From assembly GCA_965656535.1 (NCBI GenBank), contig CBFHKX010000006.1, positions 62,001 to 126,000 of the forward strand: a stretch of DNA of 64,000 nt. The letters are read 5' to 3'. Made by a program: the position numbers and the translations under genes. Positions 18,372-26,937 of the stretch are shown piece by piece (position 1 is the stretch's first letter; every line of letters begins with the position of its first letter). Below the pieces are notes generated by a model. That model saw nothing but the letters and a program-made list of their open reading frames with translations, was not told the DNA's origin and ran no database searches. This stretch comes from Lishizhenia sp965656535. GTDB taxonomy: Bacteria; Bacteroidota; Bacteroidia; Flavobacteriales_D; Crocinitomicaceae.

Positions 18372-19268
18372 TTAAGGGTATAACTCGTAATTATCGAGTT
18401 TCAAGATGGTCATGTAATTACTTGCAATTTCGCGTGATAATATATAATCCAAACGAAGCGTTCTTTTATCGTAAATTAGTTGGATTTGTGCAACGTGTTT
18501 ATCTTCCTTGAAACTATTTTTTGTGTCTAAGTTTCCGTAATTATCATAAATAAAACTTACCGCGCTACTGGAGCTAGAAGTCTGATTATTTTTGATGTAA
18601 ATTGAGTCGAGGTAACTCTTTTCATTATAAAAGTAACTCGTTTTTTTAATACCTGAGGTACGCTGTAAACGATCTACTTTTTCGCGCACTGTTCCTGCGT
18701 TATCGAAGTAAGTAATCTCATCTCTATACGGATATCCATAACTGTTATAAAAAATTCTTTTTTGCTGACCCTCGTAATTTTCATAAGTACTTGTTTCAAA
18801 CGTTACTATGTACTCTTCTCCAAGCGCAAACTTAATTCTACTTGCATTTTGATTGAGGTGTCTCCTAATTTCTTCTCGCACAATTCTCCCCAAACTATCG
18901 TAAGAGAAATGAATTGCATTGAAACCAAATTGATCAGATTTTCTTATCACTTTCAACTGGTGTTTCTCCGTATACTCATACTGTGTTACAAGCGTATCGT
19001 AACCACCTTTCGCTTCTACTGTTTCGTATTTTTGTATGAGCCTTCCTAAAGTATCAAACAAATACTCTCTTTTTAAGGCTGTTTCTCTCAAAACATCGCC
19101 CATTTTTTTCTGTGTAAAGAAGCCTGCTATACGTTTAATCTTGTTGGCTTTTATATAATTTTGATTAAAAAATGGAACGTCTGTAAATGCTTCACCAAAT
19201 GAATTATCTAGCATTTGTGCATTTCCAAAAAAGGACAGAAAACAATATAAAGCGATTATTTTTTTCAA
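18372..19268 (-). CDS. Secreted YD-repeat-like hypothetical protein
   Basis: 298 residues beginning with a signal peptide (KKIIALYCFLSFFGNAQ) read from a TTG start; no ATG precedes it. The mature part contains several Tyr-Asp / G-R repeats (LFDTLGRLIQKYE, YDSLGRIVREE, YDNYGNLD) spaced about 45-60 residues apart, resembling degenerate RHS/YD repeats that wrap as beta strands. Function not recognised; probably periplasmic or surface-exposed. Convergent with the MlaF-type gene, stops two bases apart. Confidence 0.72.
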   Translation of the reverse strand: MKKIIALYCFLSFFGNAQMLDNSFGEAFTDVPFFNQNYIKANKIKRIAGFFTQKKMGDVLRETALKREYLFDTLGRLIQKYETVEAKGGYDTLVTQYEYTEKHQLKVIRKSDQFGFNAIHFSYDSLGRIVREEIRRHLNQNASRIKFALGEEYIVTFETSTYENYEGQQKRIFYNSYGYPYRDEITYFDNAGTVREKVDRLQRTSGIKKTSYFYNEKSYLDSIYIKNNQTSSSSSAVSFIYDNYGNLDTKNSFKEDKHVAQIQLIYDKRTLRLDYILSREIASNYMTILKLDNYELYP

Positions 19269-19355
19269 GATTACAAAGAAAGTAACAATATCTGTTCCTT
19301 TTCCTAAAAGGAGGTCTATTTTATTCGTTCTAAAATGTTGATAAAGCTACCGAGG

Positions 19356-21857
19356 CTAAAATTGAAATTTCATATTTCGCCTATCCAACATGGCAAAACT
19401 TACTTTAAAAGCAGTTCTAGGATCAATTTGATTCCCATCAGAAACTACACCGTAAACACCAATTCGTAATCGTCTTTTTGCTATTTTAAACACCCGTTCT
19501 AATCCAGCATACATTTCTGCGTGCTGCCAATTATGTTCGGGTATATATAAATAACCACCACCTAGAACGGTTGTAATTCTGGTTTTCTTCATAAATGGAA
19601 TTTTATTAATTAGAGCGCCATTAAAATGATGAATAAAATGCGTTTCTAAGTAGGCGTCTAGCGTTGGTAAGGCGGTATCTAAATCTTGATACGAAAACAA
19701 GGGATTACTGAACCAAATTGGGTCTGACCTTCTGTGGTATTTATAATCAATTTCCCTTAGTACCTTAGACCTTAAAAATTGTCCGCCTGTTACATGATAA
19801 GTAGTTGTACCGAAAGTAGAGATTTTGAAAGTTTGTCTAATTCCAAACCTTAAATAATCATGATTAACATCGCTTCCTAAAACGGATGGTAAACCAATCT
19901 CATAGTAAGCATAAAAAGTAGGCCATTTTGAGCCCAATAATACCTTTCTGTATGGTTCTCTCATATATTTTTGAAACGGGGTATAGGATAATGTAAAAGT
20001 AGGAATAAAGGCCTGATAAGTTTTAAATTGTTCTGGAGGTGTATTGTTTCCTAACTCATCATCTAGCCAAGTGATAAATTTGGTGTTTTCATATAAAGAT
20101 CTTCTTTCAGTAAACTTAATATCTGCATTAAAATACAAGCCATTTACCAACTCCGTATTATAAAACAAATTGAGTTCAGTAGTTTCTATAAAATTATCAC
20201 GTAATAAAATCTGACTAAAGGCATCGTAACCGCGGATGACGTCAAAATCATGATCAATACCCATTCCGACGGTAGAAAATTTAAACGGATTAAACATATA
20301 TCGAAACCACGCTTCGCCTTTGACATCCTGATTTAAAAGTCCAACCGACGTTTCTATATAACTATCAAACGTTCTTTCATTTTCCCATTTTTTAAAGAAG
20401 TCGAATCCAGGGCCTATTCTTGGTCCGGCAATATAAACCGGATTTATACTAGAAGCCAAAGAAGTAAATCCCCATTGCACCTTTTTTGCTCTATTACGAT
20501 GATCTACACCAAACCAAAGTACTTTTAGCACATTAATTTTATTAAATACAGAATCGATAGAATCTAAATACTCCGTTCTATTTAAGTAATCATTAATACT
20601 ATCTCTTTTTCGGATATACAGCTGTTCCTCTTCCGTTAGCGCTGTAGTTCTGGTATTTTCCCAATAAGAAGAATCTCTTTCATAGGCTTCTTTTGTTGTA
20701 ACTGCAAGTTCGTTTCCGAAATGCTTTTTAGGAAAATTTACATTAAAATTATAGTTGCGATATTCTGCTCTTGTTTGACATGTATGCTCCGCTTTTTTAT
20801 ATTTTAAACCATATGACATTACCTGATCTTTAAGCAAACAAAGTGTGTCTGAGGAAGTATCGAAGGCTTGCTCTATTTTAAAATAATCATACTGGTATAG
20901 ATTACCTTTAACTAACTCTAATGCTAAATTTTGAACCAAAAAAGTAGAATCTTCAACCCAAATAAAACCTTGCAATGTGGAAGTAGCAGAAGATCTTGCT
21001 TTAATTTCAATTTTATGAATTTTAGGTTTGCCTTCGCGCGCTATTTGTTCTACCAACTTATATTTATAAGAAAGAATACCAACTGCAGATATTGGAGAAG
21101 GTATTGGCGACTCATTTAAATCGTCTAAATACAAAATGTTTTTAAAGAAATTAAAGTTAGACTTGGCAGTTGTAGTAAAATAAAGTAAGTTGTTCTCTCC
21201 TCTCTTTTCGAAAGCCGTTCTGGTTTCTCTCACCTTATTTAAAGGCGCATAATCGCGTTGAAGCTGAACTTCAACCATTTTCATATTATTAATTTTAGCA
21301 AGCGCTTGCTGTTTGGCTCTTTTCTCGGCTTCAAAAGGGTCGGTTGTAAGATCGTCCTCATCTTGTTTGTTTGTACGGTCTTCTTTTTGGTTTCTGTCTA
21401 TCTTTTCGGTTGCTTTTATATAAACATCACATGAATATGCATATTGATTAAAGTCTAGCGTATCTTTCCGTTCTACTACTTTTAAAATAATATCTCTACC
21501 AGGATTTCTGTCTTTTGCGGAAACTGTAAATTCTTCTAAGTCTGTAACTTTAATAGGAAACAGCTGTATATCCTTTCTATTCTCTCCTTGTTGAATAATT
21601 ACAAAGCTTTCTCTATCTTCAAAACCCATTGCAGAAAATACAAGCTGATAATCTCCTGGTTCTAGACGCATTAAATAGTTACCATCAATATCGGCACGTG
21701 TTCTTAACTCTGCTTGATTTTTAACATAGATATCTGCGAATGGAATAGGTTGTAGTGTTTCATCATAGATTTGGCCGGCGAGCATATCTTGGGCATGTAT
21801 TGAAAAACTAATCAATACCACACAAACAAAGGCAAGAAATTGTAACAACTTGCTCAT
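19356..21857 (-). CDS. DUF5686 outer-membrane protein with carboxypeptidase-regulatory domain
   Basis: 833 residues. Signal peptide, then a CarboxypepD_reg-like domain (GQIYDETLQPIPFADIYVKN, residues ~27-105), a mixed middle part, and a long C-terminal region rich in alternating hydrophobic/aromatic strands that looks like an outer-membrane barrel, ending in the aromatic residue F (RRNMKFQF). This architecture is that of the DUF5686 family found across Bacteroidetes; no biochemical role is established. First gene upstream of a group of small envelope genes on the same strand. Confidence 0.85.
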   Translation of the reverse strand: MSKLLQFLAFVCVVLISFSIHAQDMLAGQIYDETLQPIPFADIYVKNQAELRTRADIDGNYLMRLEPGDYQLVFSAMGFEDRESFVIIQQGENRKDIQLFPIKVTDLEEFTVSAKDRNPGRDIILKVVERKDTLDFNQYAYSCDVYIKATEKIDRNQKEDRTNKQDEDDLTTDPFEAEKRAKQQALAKINNMKMVEVQLQRDYAPLNKVRETRTAFEKRGENNLLYFTTTAKSNFNFFKNILYLDDLNESPIPSPISAVGILSYKYKLVEQIAREGKPKIHKIEIKARSSATSTLQGFIWVEDSTFLVQNLALELVKGNLYQYDYFKIEQAFDTSSDTLCLLKDQVMSYGLKYKKAEHTCQTRAEYRNYNFNVNFPKKHFGNELAVTTKEAYERDSSYWENTRTTALTEEEQLYIRKRDSINDYLNRTEYLDSIDSVFNKINVLKVLWFGVDHRNRAKKVQWGFTSLASSINPVYIAGPRIGPGFDFFKKWENERTFDSYIETSVGLLNQDVKGEAWFRYMFNPFKFSTVGMGIDHDFDVIRGYDAFSQILLRDNFIETTELNLFYNTELVNGLYFNADIKFTERRSLYENTKFITWLDDELGNNTPPEQFKTYQAFIPTFTLSYTPFQKYMREPYRKVLLGSKWPTFYAYYEIGLPSVLGSDVNHDYLRFGIRQTFKISTFGTTTYHVTGGQFLRSKVLREIDYKYHRRSDPIWFSNPLFSYQDLDTALPTLDAYLETHFIHHFNGALINKIPFMKKTRITTVLGGGYLYIPEHNWQHAEMYAGLERVFKIAKRRLRIGVYGVVSDGNQIDPRTAFKVSFAMLDRRNMKFQF

Positions 21858-21887
21858 ACTGGGTTAGACACTTTTTAGTTAAAAAAG

Positions 21888-22253
21888 TTACATATTTTTC
21901 TGTTCAAACGTGTATGCAACGCGTGTAATTTCACTTTTTTCTTTGAAAATCAAATCAATAGACTCTTCAAAGATAGCAGAGCTTTGGTAATTAACCAGAT
22001 AAAATTTGTTCAAAAGTGAATCGTGTGTAAGAATAAAATATTCTTGAGGATAAGCGGTTAGTGTAACAATATCTTCAGTAAACAACTTTCTATCGTGTTT
22101 ATCTTTATAACCTGTAAACTCATCTTCAAACTCAAAGCTAATTGCTTTACCACTCCAGCCATATAGATCTTTAGAATAAAATGTAAAGTTACCCATTTGC
22201 TTTTTGTAGCCCACTATGGTATTTTCTATTCTTAGTCTATACAACTTTTCCAT
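21888..22253 (-). CDS. Hypothetical protein, 121 aa
   Basis: Small soluble protein (MEKLYRLRIENTIVGYKKQMG...) of unknown function, with alternating charged and aromatic residues suggesting a beta-rich fold; no signal peptide or metal motif. Start placed at 22253 because its ATG overlaps the stop of the upstream membrane-protein gene (TGATG); a longer frame to 22319 only re-reads that gene. Confidence 0.62.
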   Translation of the reverse strand: MEKLYRLRIENTIVGYKKQMGNFTFYSKDLYGWSGKAISFEFEDEFTGYKDKHDRKLFTEDIVTLTAYPQEYFILTHDSLLNKFYLVNYQSSAIFEESIDLIFKEKSEITRVAYTFEQKNM

Positions 22254-22477
22254 CACTGTTGTTTTTCTTTTTGTTCTTGTATCCAAGCGTTGTGTTTTTC
22301 CATACGCTTCATCATCCATCGCTTAACGAAATACATAAGAAAGCAGAGTCCGGCCATTAAATAATACCCTACCCATTTACTAAAACCTTCTTTAAACCCT
22401 AAAAAGGTAATGACTATGGTTAGAACTACACCCATTGCCAGCCAGAAAAACTGCATTACTTTGTTGTAACTTTCCAT
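22253..22477 (-). CDS. Small membrane protein, 74 aa, unknown function
   Basis: Two hydrophobic helices (FFWLAMGVVLTIVITFLGF and WVGYYLMAGLCFLMYFV) and a basic/acidic C-terminal tail (KRWMMKRMEKHNAWIQEQKEKQQ-type). The ATG at 22477 lies one base after the lptC stop; an upstream ATG at 22564 would overlap lptC by 86 bases and is less likely. Not recognised. Stop overlaps the following 121-aa gene by one base. Confidence 0.6.
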   Translation of the reverse strand: MESYNKVMQFFWLAMGVVLTIVITFLGFKEGFSKWVGYYLMAGLCFLMYFVKRWMMKRMEKHNAWIQEQKEKQQ

Positions 22478-22478
22478 A

Positions 22479-23033
22479 TTATTTTGTGTTTCTTCTAATT
22501 TTTGCTTTTGGTTTATAAATGTAAGCCGTGTCAAACGTTTGTGTAGTTCTTGCACCGATTCCATAGATAATAAAATCTTTAGATAATATTTCTACGGGTT
22601 TGTCTGTATAAATTGAATCACCGCTTGCGTTCCAAAAAAGTTCTTCGGTCTCTAGCACTTTATCTTTTTCTTTATTTTCTAAGCGTACAGAATCGCGTAC
22701 AAACATGTTTCCTGTATTGTCGTCTATTTCGCCATATTGCGCAGTAAGAACAGATGTAATTATACCATTTTCATCAAAAAAATTAACTTGTAAACCGTCT
22801 TTTAATTTAGTTTTTTGCTGTTCTCTATACGTTTCAGCTAAAGTTGCAAAAAGTTCAATTTTTGCATAACCTGAATCTGTATACACCACATGTAAACTTG
22901 CCGAAGATTCATCGGGTGCATTTTCTATAGAAACAATTTCTCTAATTCTTTCCAAATCGTTTACACAAGAAAAAAGAAAACCTGCCGTGACAAGCACAGC
23001 AGGTAATCTAAAAATATGTTTGGTTTTTATCAC
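22479..23033 (-). CDS. lptC: LPS export periplasmic protein LptC (lipoprotein)
   Basis: 184 residues read from a GTG start. Lipoprotein signal (LVTAGFLFSC with Cys near 23) followed by an OstA/LptC-like beta-jellyroll: DGLQVNFFDENGIITSVLTA and ETEELFWNASGDSIYTDKPV are the recognisable conserved stretches. In Bacteroidetes LptC is usually lipid-anchored, unlike the transmembrane-anchored E. coli form. It bridges LPS from the LptB2FG transporter to LptA/LptD. Neighbours (outer-membrane protein, TPR protein, pantothenate kinase upstream) match a common flavobacterial order. Confidence 0.82.
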   Translation of the reverse strand: MIKTKHIFRLPAVLVTAGFLFSCVNDLERIREIVSIENAPDESSASLHVVYTDSGYAKIELFATLAETYREQQKTKLKDGLQVNFFDENGIITSVLTAQYGEIDDNTGNMFVRDSVRLENKEKDKVLETEELFWNASGDSIYTDKPVEILSKDFIIYGIGARTTQTFDTAYIYKPKAKIRRNTK

Positions 23034-23040
23034 GAAGCTT

Positions 23041-24285
23041 TTACAGTGTTACAGAAACTCCCCAACAAGAAAGCGTAACTGTTGTACCTTTGTTCATTCC
23101 TGCATTAAATAAATCTGTACTTGTTGGTGCTTGACTTTCGTAAGACGAAGCACTAAAACCATATTTATTTGCTATTTGCACGGCATAGAGTGCATTGGCT
23201 TTTCTATCAATTGTTGTATCTCCACAACTATCCATTAATTTAATTACGGCATTTGCAGCTAATTTTGCACCGTCTTTAGAAAAGCTTCCAGAAACAGCTA
23301 ATCCAGCATCATGGGCAGATTTATATCTACCAGCATCGTAATACGCTTTTGCAATTGTATATTCGATTTCAGAAACTTTTTCAGCATCTTCTGTTAGACC
23401 TTTTGCCTCCTTAAATACACCGATTGCTTCTGTAACGTTATCTTGTGCCATTAAGTATTTTGCCTTCGCAAGCTTAGCATCTAAAGAAGTTGGATTCATT
23501 TCTATCATAATATCTACCAATGCTCCGTACTCTTCACTTTTAGTACATCCTTTATTTTCAAGTAAAGACATAAAGTTTTTAACCGCCGATGTTTTAGAAT
23601 CTTTATCTTCTGGTAAAGTCTTTGTAAAGCTTGCTATTTCAGGTAAAATTGAAGCACAATCTGTTACCGCTTGATCAAAATAAGAAGTTACTGTTTCCAT
23701 TGTTTGCGGACTCATTTTATTCTTAGCAATCAACTCAGACAATTTGAAGTATTCAGAAATCATTTCTTTTTTAGCCTCAGACAACTGATCTTCCGGAGTA
23801 GTTGTAAACTTGTAGTACAAGTAGTAATAATATTGTGATACGAATGCTTCCGTTGGCTCTTCATCGTGGTACAATCCTTTACCTAAAAGCTGTACAATTT
23901 TATTTACCTTATCTTCTCTATTAGAAAGCATATAATAATATCCTTCGTATGTTTTCCAATCCATTTGTTCTCCATGCTGCTCTTGCGCATTGCTGTAAAC
24001 TGTCAACAAGGTATCAACATATGCAGCTTGAGCTTCACCCTCTAAACCGTTTGCTACAGTTTGTAAAGCGTATATCATTGGCTTGTAAAACGCTAATTCT
24101 AAACCTCCGCATTCTTTTTCTGCTTTAAGATAGTTTGATGCAGCCTTACTAAAATCGTTCGCATTATACGCATTACCTGCAATAGTTTTAAATCTATTAC
24201 ATTCTGTTCTTTCCACCTCATCTTGTGCAATTGAGAAGCTTCCTAAGAACAACATTGAAGCAAGTATTAATTTACCAAATTTCAT
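23041..24285 (-). CDS. Secreted tetratricopeptide-repeat protein
   Basis: 414 residues, signal peptide (KFGKLILASMLFLGSFSIAQ) then a predominantly helical protein with TPR-like pairs (AGNAYNANDFSKAASNYLKA; AKAKYLMAQDNVTEAIGVFKEA; AYYDAGRYKSAHDA). Periplasmic scaffold or assembly factor is likely, role unknown. Two Cys pairs in the mature part (for example near the start and CxxC-free C-terminus) could form disulfides. Seven bases upstream of lptC. Confidence 0.8.
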   Translation of the reverse strand: MKFGKLILASMLFLGSFSIAQDEVERTECNRFKTIAGNAYNANDFSKAASNYLKAEKECGGLELAFYKPMIYALQTVANGLEGEAQAAYVDTLLTVYSNAQEQHGEQMDWKTYEGYYYMLSNREDKVNKIVQLLGKGLYHDEEPTEAFVSQYYYYLYYKFTTTPEDQLSEAKKEMISEYFKLSELIAKNKMSPQTMETVTSYFDQAVTDCASILPEIASFTKTLPEDKDSKTSAVKNFMSLLENKGCTKSEEYGALVDIMIEMNPTSLDAKLAKAKYLMAQDNVTEAIGVFKEAKGLTEDAEKVSEIEYTIAKAYYDAGRYKSAHDAGLAVSGSFSKDGAKLAANAVIKLMDSCGDTTIDRKANALYAVQIANKYGFSASSYESQAPTSTDLFNAGMNKGTTVTLSCWGVSVTL

Positions 24286-24296
24286 TTTTCTTTTTT

Positions 24297-25643
24297 TTAA
24301 TCGTATTTGTACTTTCTAAACCAGCGGTCAAATCCGGGCGACAAATGTACACCAAAATTTATTCCCCAGAAGTTTTCGTTTATTGTATTAATGTTACCAT
24401 TTCCTCTCTGCCCATAACTGAACCCTAAATTTACCGAAGAAATTGCTCTATTTACTACAACTGGTAATCCCATTCCAAAACTTATGCCAAACTCCTCTAA
24501 AGCTTCTCCTTGCGAGGTAAATGGAAGAGTAGACCTATAATATCCAGCACGATATTTAATTTTAGCCGGATATTTTATAAACGTTGATCTATCGAGAGTA
24601 TTTCTGTGAGGCGTATACTCAAAACCAATTCTGAAGGTAGACGAATTGCCTAACAATGATGTATCAATCTGATTATTAATTCTAGACTGGAATGTTGACC
24701 AATCTGAGCCTTCATATTCTCCCGTTAACAAAAAGCTAGGTTTTAAAATTCTATTTTTTGTACTATCGTCTTTTGGAAAGAATTGATAAGTTAATCCAAA
24801 CTTCAATTCAGCAGGCATAGTAATCTCTCCTTCTTGATCTGAAACATTTGATAAGGTATCATAACTGTTCTCATCAAAGAAATTAAAGTGATAAATTGTA
24901 TAATTATTTCTTTCTTGGTTAAGCGTTAACTCCGGTCTGTAAGTTATACCCAAAGTAATTCGGTGAGCAGTAGAGGGCATAAAGGCATAATTTACACCTG
25001 TTTCTGCAGAGAAACCTCTGTAATTTGTAGTCTCCTGAATTATACCTCCCGCCTGAGAAGTACCAAATGTTTGATATGTCCGTCTAAGTTTATCAGAAAA
25101 ACCAAATAGGAAATCACCATTTACACCAATTCCTAGCTGGTGTTTATTTGTATTAAGCAGTTTAATACTTGCTCCCAGAAAAGCTTGCTGCAATCCGCCA
25201 GTTCCTTGATACTTGTAAAAAGTTGTATCGTTATTTATCAAACTAAAATCGCTGATATCATATCCTATTCGGGTTGTAGGACGAATACCAAACCCTAATC
25301 CAAAACGTTTAGCGAAAGGAACAATTAAAGAAAAATGTGTTAAGTTGGCAAAACTAACAGTAGAATTTGTGCCATTGAACTCGTACTCAGAGCTACGAAA
25401 AGAGTACCCCATACTGAATTGTGGTAGTCCTTCCGCCATAAAAGCATAAGTTGCTGGATTAAAAATATTTGAAATAGTGCTGTCTAATAATGATACTGAA
25501 GAACCACCCAAAGACTGAAATAAAGAGCTTCCAAAGAATGAGGTTTCTCCTAATCCCTGAGAACTATAAGGAGAAGATGCAGCGTTTTGCGCTATAGATG
25601 CGCTTCCAATAAATAATAAGAATACTAAAAGTCTAATCTGCAT
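24297..25643 (-). CDS. Outer-membrane beta-barrel protein
   Basis: 448 residues: signal peptide (IRLLVFLLFIGSASIAQ), N-terminal region SSPYSSQGLGE typical of a Bacteroidetes outer-membrane protein family sometimes annotated as putative long-chain fatty-acid/OmpP1-type channel, then many amphipathic strands. No periplasmic enzyme domain. The start overlaps the coaX stop by 11 bases and the stop lies 11 bases before the TPR gene, so the three are probably one transcript. Substrate unknown. Confidence 0.78.
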   Translation of the reverse strand: MQIRLLVFLLFIGSASIAQNAASSPYSSQGLGETSFFGSSLFQSLGGSSVSLLDSTISNIFNPATYAFMAEGLPQFSMGYSFRSSEYEFNGTNSTVSFANLTHFSLIVPFAKRFGLGFGIRPTTRIGYDISDFSLINNDTTFYKYQGTGGLQQAFLGASIKLLNTNKHQLGIGVNGDFLFGFSDKLRRTYQTFGTSQAGGIIQETTNYRGFSAETGVNYAFMPSTAHRITLGITYRPELTLNQERNNYTIYHFNFFDENSYDTLSNVSDQEGEITMPAELKFGLTYQFFPKDDSTKNRILKPSFLLTGEYEGSDWSTFQSRINNQIDTSLLGNSSTFRIGFEYTPHRNTLDRSTFIKYPAKIKYRAGYYRSTLPFTSQGEALEEFGISFGMGLPVVVNRAISSVNLGFSYGQRGNGNINTINENFWGINFGVHLSPGFDRWFRKYKYD

Positions 25644-26370
25644 GCTTTTTTAAAATTATATGTAAACCTTCGAGGGTTAAATTTTCGTGGACAAAGATGC
25701 TATTTTTTAGAGGTATATCAAATAAATCTGCATCTCCACCTGTCATAAAAGTTGTTAATCCGTCATATTTCATCTGATATTGGTTAATCATCTCTGTAAT
25801 TTCTGACTGAATTCCGTTAATCACACCTGAATGCATACTCTGCTCTGTACTCTTGCCTATCAGATTAGTTCTCGTTGTTTTATCTATTAACGGTAACTTT
25901 GCTGTAAAGTCGTTCATAGCCTTATACCTCAAGCGTACACCTGGAGAAATAGAACCACCTACATACTCATTGTCTGAGTTTACAAAATCAAACTTTATAC
26001 ATGTGCCAACGTCTACTACAAGTGCGCCTTTACCCTTATTTTCCTTCATAGCATAAGCTGCATTACACATTCGATCTGCACCAAGAGTTTCTGGCGTTTG
26101 GTATCTCATTTTCAAATGTGAAAAATGGTTATGCTTTAAGAGTATAACTTTAGAAAACAGGGCTAAGAGCTGATTCGTCTTCTCCTTTGTAAGCACACTG
26201 GATAGAATTGTACTACGTGCTTGATTAATTTCAAAAATTACTTTTGGATTATTTATGAGTTCGTCAAATGTAAATTTCTGGAGACTAAAGAAGGTATCTT
26301 GCTTAAAACAAGCTACTTTGATTTGGGTATTTCCTGCGTCTATGCAGTAATTAATTTCTTTTCTTGACAT
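25633..26370 (-). CDS. coaX: Type III pantothenate kinase
   Basis: Phosphorylates pantothenate, the first step of CoA synthesis. 245 residues; ASKHA-fold motifs DAGNTQIK near residue 9, GADRMCNAAYA near 93 and VVDVGTCIKFD near 115. ATG at 26370; a TTG nine bases earlier is inside the promoter box. A TAnnTTTG box (26377-26384) ends six bases before the ATG, so the message would have almost no leader. Confidence 0.92.
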   Translation of the reverse strand: MSRKEINYCIDAGNTQIKVACFKQDTFFSLQKFTFDELINNPKVIFEINQARSTILSSVLTKEKTNQLLALFSKVILLKHNHFSHLKMRYQTPETLGADRMCNAAYAMKENKGKGALVVDVGTCIKFDFVNSDNEYVGGSISPGVRLRYKAMNDFTAKLPLIDKTTRTNLIGKSTEQSMHSGVINGIQSEITEMINQYQMKYDGLTTFMTGGDADLFDIPLKNSIFVHENLTLEGLHIILKKHAD

Positions 26371-26376
26371 ACGGTG

Positions 26377-26384
26377 CAAAGATA
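26377..26384 (-). promoter_or_regulatory. Promoter -7 box for coaX
   Basis: TATCTTTG on the minus strand matches the Bacteroidetes -7 consensus TAnnTTTG exactly. No clear -33 TTTG at the usual 19-21 spacing, only T-rich sequence. Lies six bases before the coaX ATG. Confidence 0.6.
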
Positions 26385-26440
26385 ATTGAAGAAAAACGAA
26401 AAAAAATTTAAAAAAGTGTTTCTAGTAAAGAATAAGTTTA

Positions 26441-26448
26441 TAACTTTG
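26441..26448 (+). promoter_or_regulatory. Promoter -7 box for tRNA-Phe
   Basis: TAACTTTG matches TAnnTTTG exactly, 17 bases before the first base of the mature tRNA. The -33 element is weak (TGTTT near 26417-26421). Divergent from the coaX promoter 57 bases away. Confidence 0.65.
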
Positions 26449-26465
26449 CGCCCACCAAATAGGTT

Positions 26466-26538
26466 GGTGATGTAGCTCAGTTGGTAGAGCAAAGGACTGA
26501 AAATCCTTGTGTCGGCGGTTCGATCCCGTCCATCACCA
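26466..26538 (+). tRNA. tRNA-Phe (anticodon GAA)
   Basis: Full cloverleaf: acceptor GGTGATG / CATCACC, D-arm GCTC AGTTGGTA GAGC, anticodon stem GGACT-GAA-containing loop CTGAAAAT with anticodon GAA, T-arm GGCGG TTCGATC CCGTC, discriminator A. CCA is not encoded. Followed at once by a terminator hairpin. Confidence 0.96.
26494..26538 (+). repeat. Direct repeat, copy 1 (3' part of tRNA-Phe)
   Basis: The stretch beginning GGACTGAAAATCCTTGTGTC inside the intact tRNA and running to its 3' end recurs at 26824. The two copies start 330 bases apart and enclose the first GIY-YIG gene. Confidence 0.85.
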
Positions 26539-26541
26539 CAT

Positions 26542-26573
26542 AAAAAGAGCAGCGCGAGTTGCTCTTTTTTTTT
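26542..26573 (+). terminator. Terminator after tRNA-Phe
   Basis: Ten-bp stem AAAAAGAGCA / TGCTCTTTTT, loop GCGCGAGT, followed by a run of T. Begins three bases after the tRNA. Confidence 0.85.
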
Positions 26574-26584
26574 ACAACAAAACC

Positions 26585-26830
26585 ATGTACTACGTTTACA
26601 TTCTATTTTCAGAGAAGTCTAAAGTTTATTATGTTGGAATGACTAAAGATGTTTTAGCTCGACTAAAAGAACATAATCGAGGTAAAAGTAATTTTGCGAA
26701 GGGACATTTACCTTGGACATTGGTTTATAAAGAAGGTCCGTACGAAACGAAAGAAGCTAGAAAATTAGAGAAATACTACAAAACATCCAATGGAAAAGAA
26801 AAATTAAGGTCAGAGCATTTGTTGGACTGA
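26585..26830 (+). CDS. Small GIY-YIG nuclease-domain protein
   Basis: 81 residues of the stand-alone GIY-YIG nuclease family (UvrC/Slx1/YhbQ-like fold). The VYIL...YYVG strand pair, the Arg in LARLKEHN, and the C-terminal Glu region (KEARKLEKYYK) correspond to the catalytic core elements. Such short proteins are abundant beside tRNA and rRNA genes in Flavobacteria and their role is not established. Unusual: its last codons and TGA stop lie inside a repeated tRNA-Phe anticodon arm (TTGGACTGA), so the gene end is supplied by the tRNA fragment. A near-identical truncated copy follows. Confidence 0.85.
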   Translation: MYYVYILFSEKSKVYYVGMTKDVLARLKEHNRGKSNFAKGHLPWTLVYKEGPYETKEARKLEKYYKTSNGKEKLRSEHLLD

Positions 26831-26891
26831 AAATCCTTGTGTCGACCGGTTCCCTGTCTGCCGACAGGCAGGGATCCTTCGTCCATCACCA
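26824..26891 (+). repeat. Direct repeat, copy 2: tRNA-Phe 3' fragment with a 20-bp palindromic insertion
   Basis: Starts with the same 20 bases as the tRNA anticodon arm and ends with the tRNA acceptor strand GTCCATCACCAC. It lacks the 5' half (acceptor 5' strand and D-arm), so it is not a working tRNA. Its T-loop is interrupted at 26853-26872 by CCTGTCTGCCGACAGGCAGG, which can fold as CCTGTC-TGCC-GACAGG or CTGCC-GACA-GGCAG. Confidence 0.85.
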
Positions 26892-26894
26892 CTT

Positions 26895-26926
26895 AAAAAG
26901 AGCAGCGCGAGTTGCTCTTTTTTTTT
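26895..26926 (+). terminator. Duplicated tRNA terminator
   Basis: Same stem-loop as at 26542 (AAAAAGAGCA / TGCTCTTTTT, loop GCGCGAGT), carried along in the 330-base duplication; a poly-T tail follows. Confidence 0.8.
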
Positions 26927-26937
26927 ATAGCAAAACC

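Noticed and set aside
26824..26891. Second tRNA-Phe gene
   Set aside because: Only the 3' half is present and its T-loop is interrupted by 20 bases; no D-arm or 5' acceptor strand.
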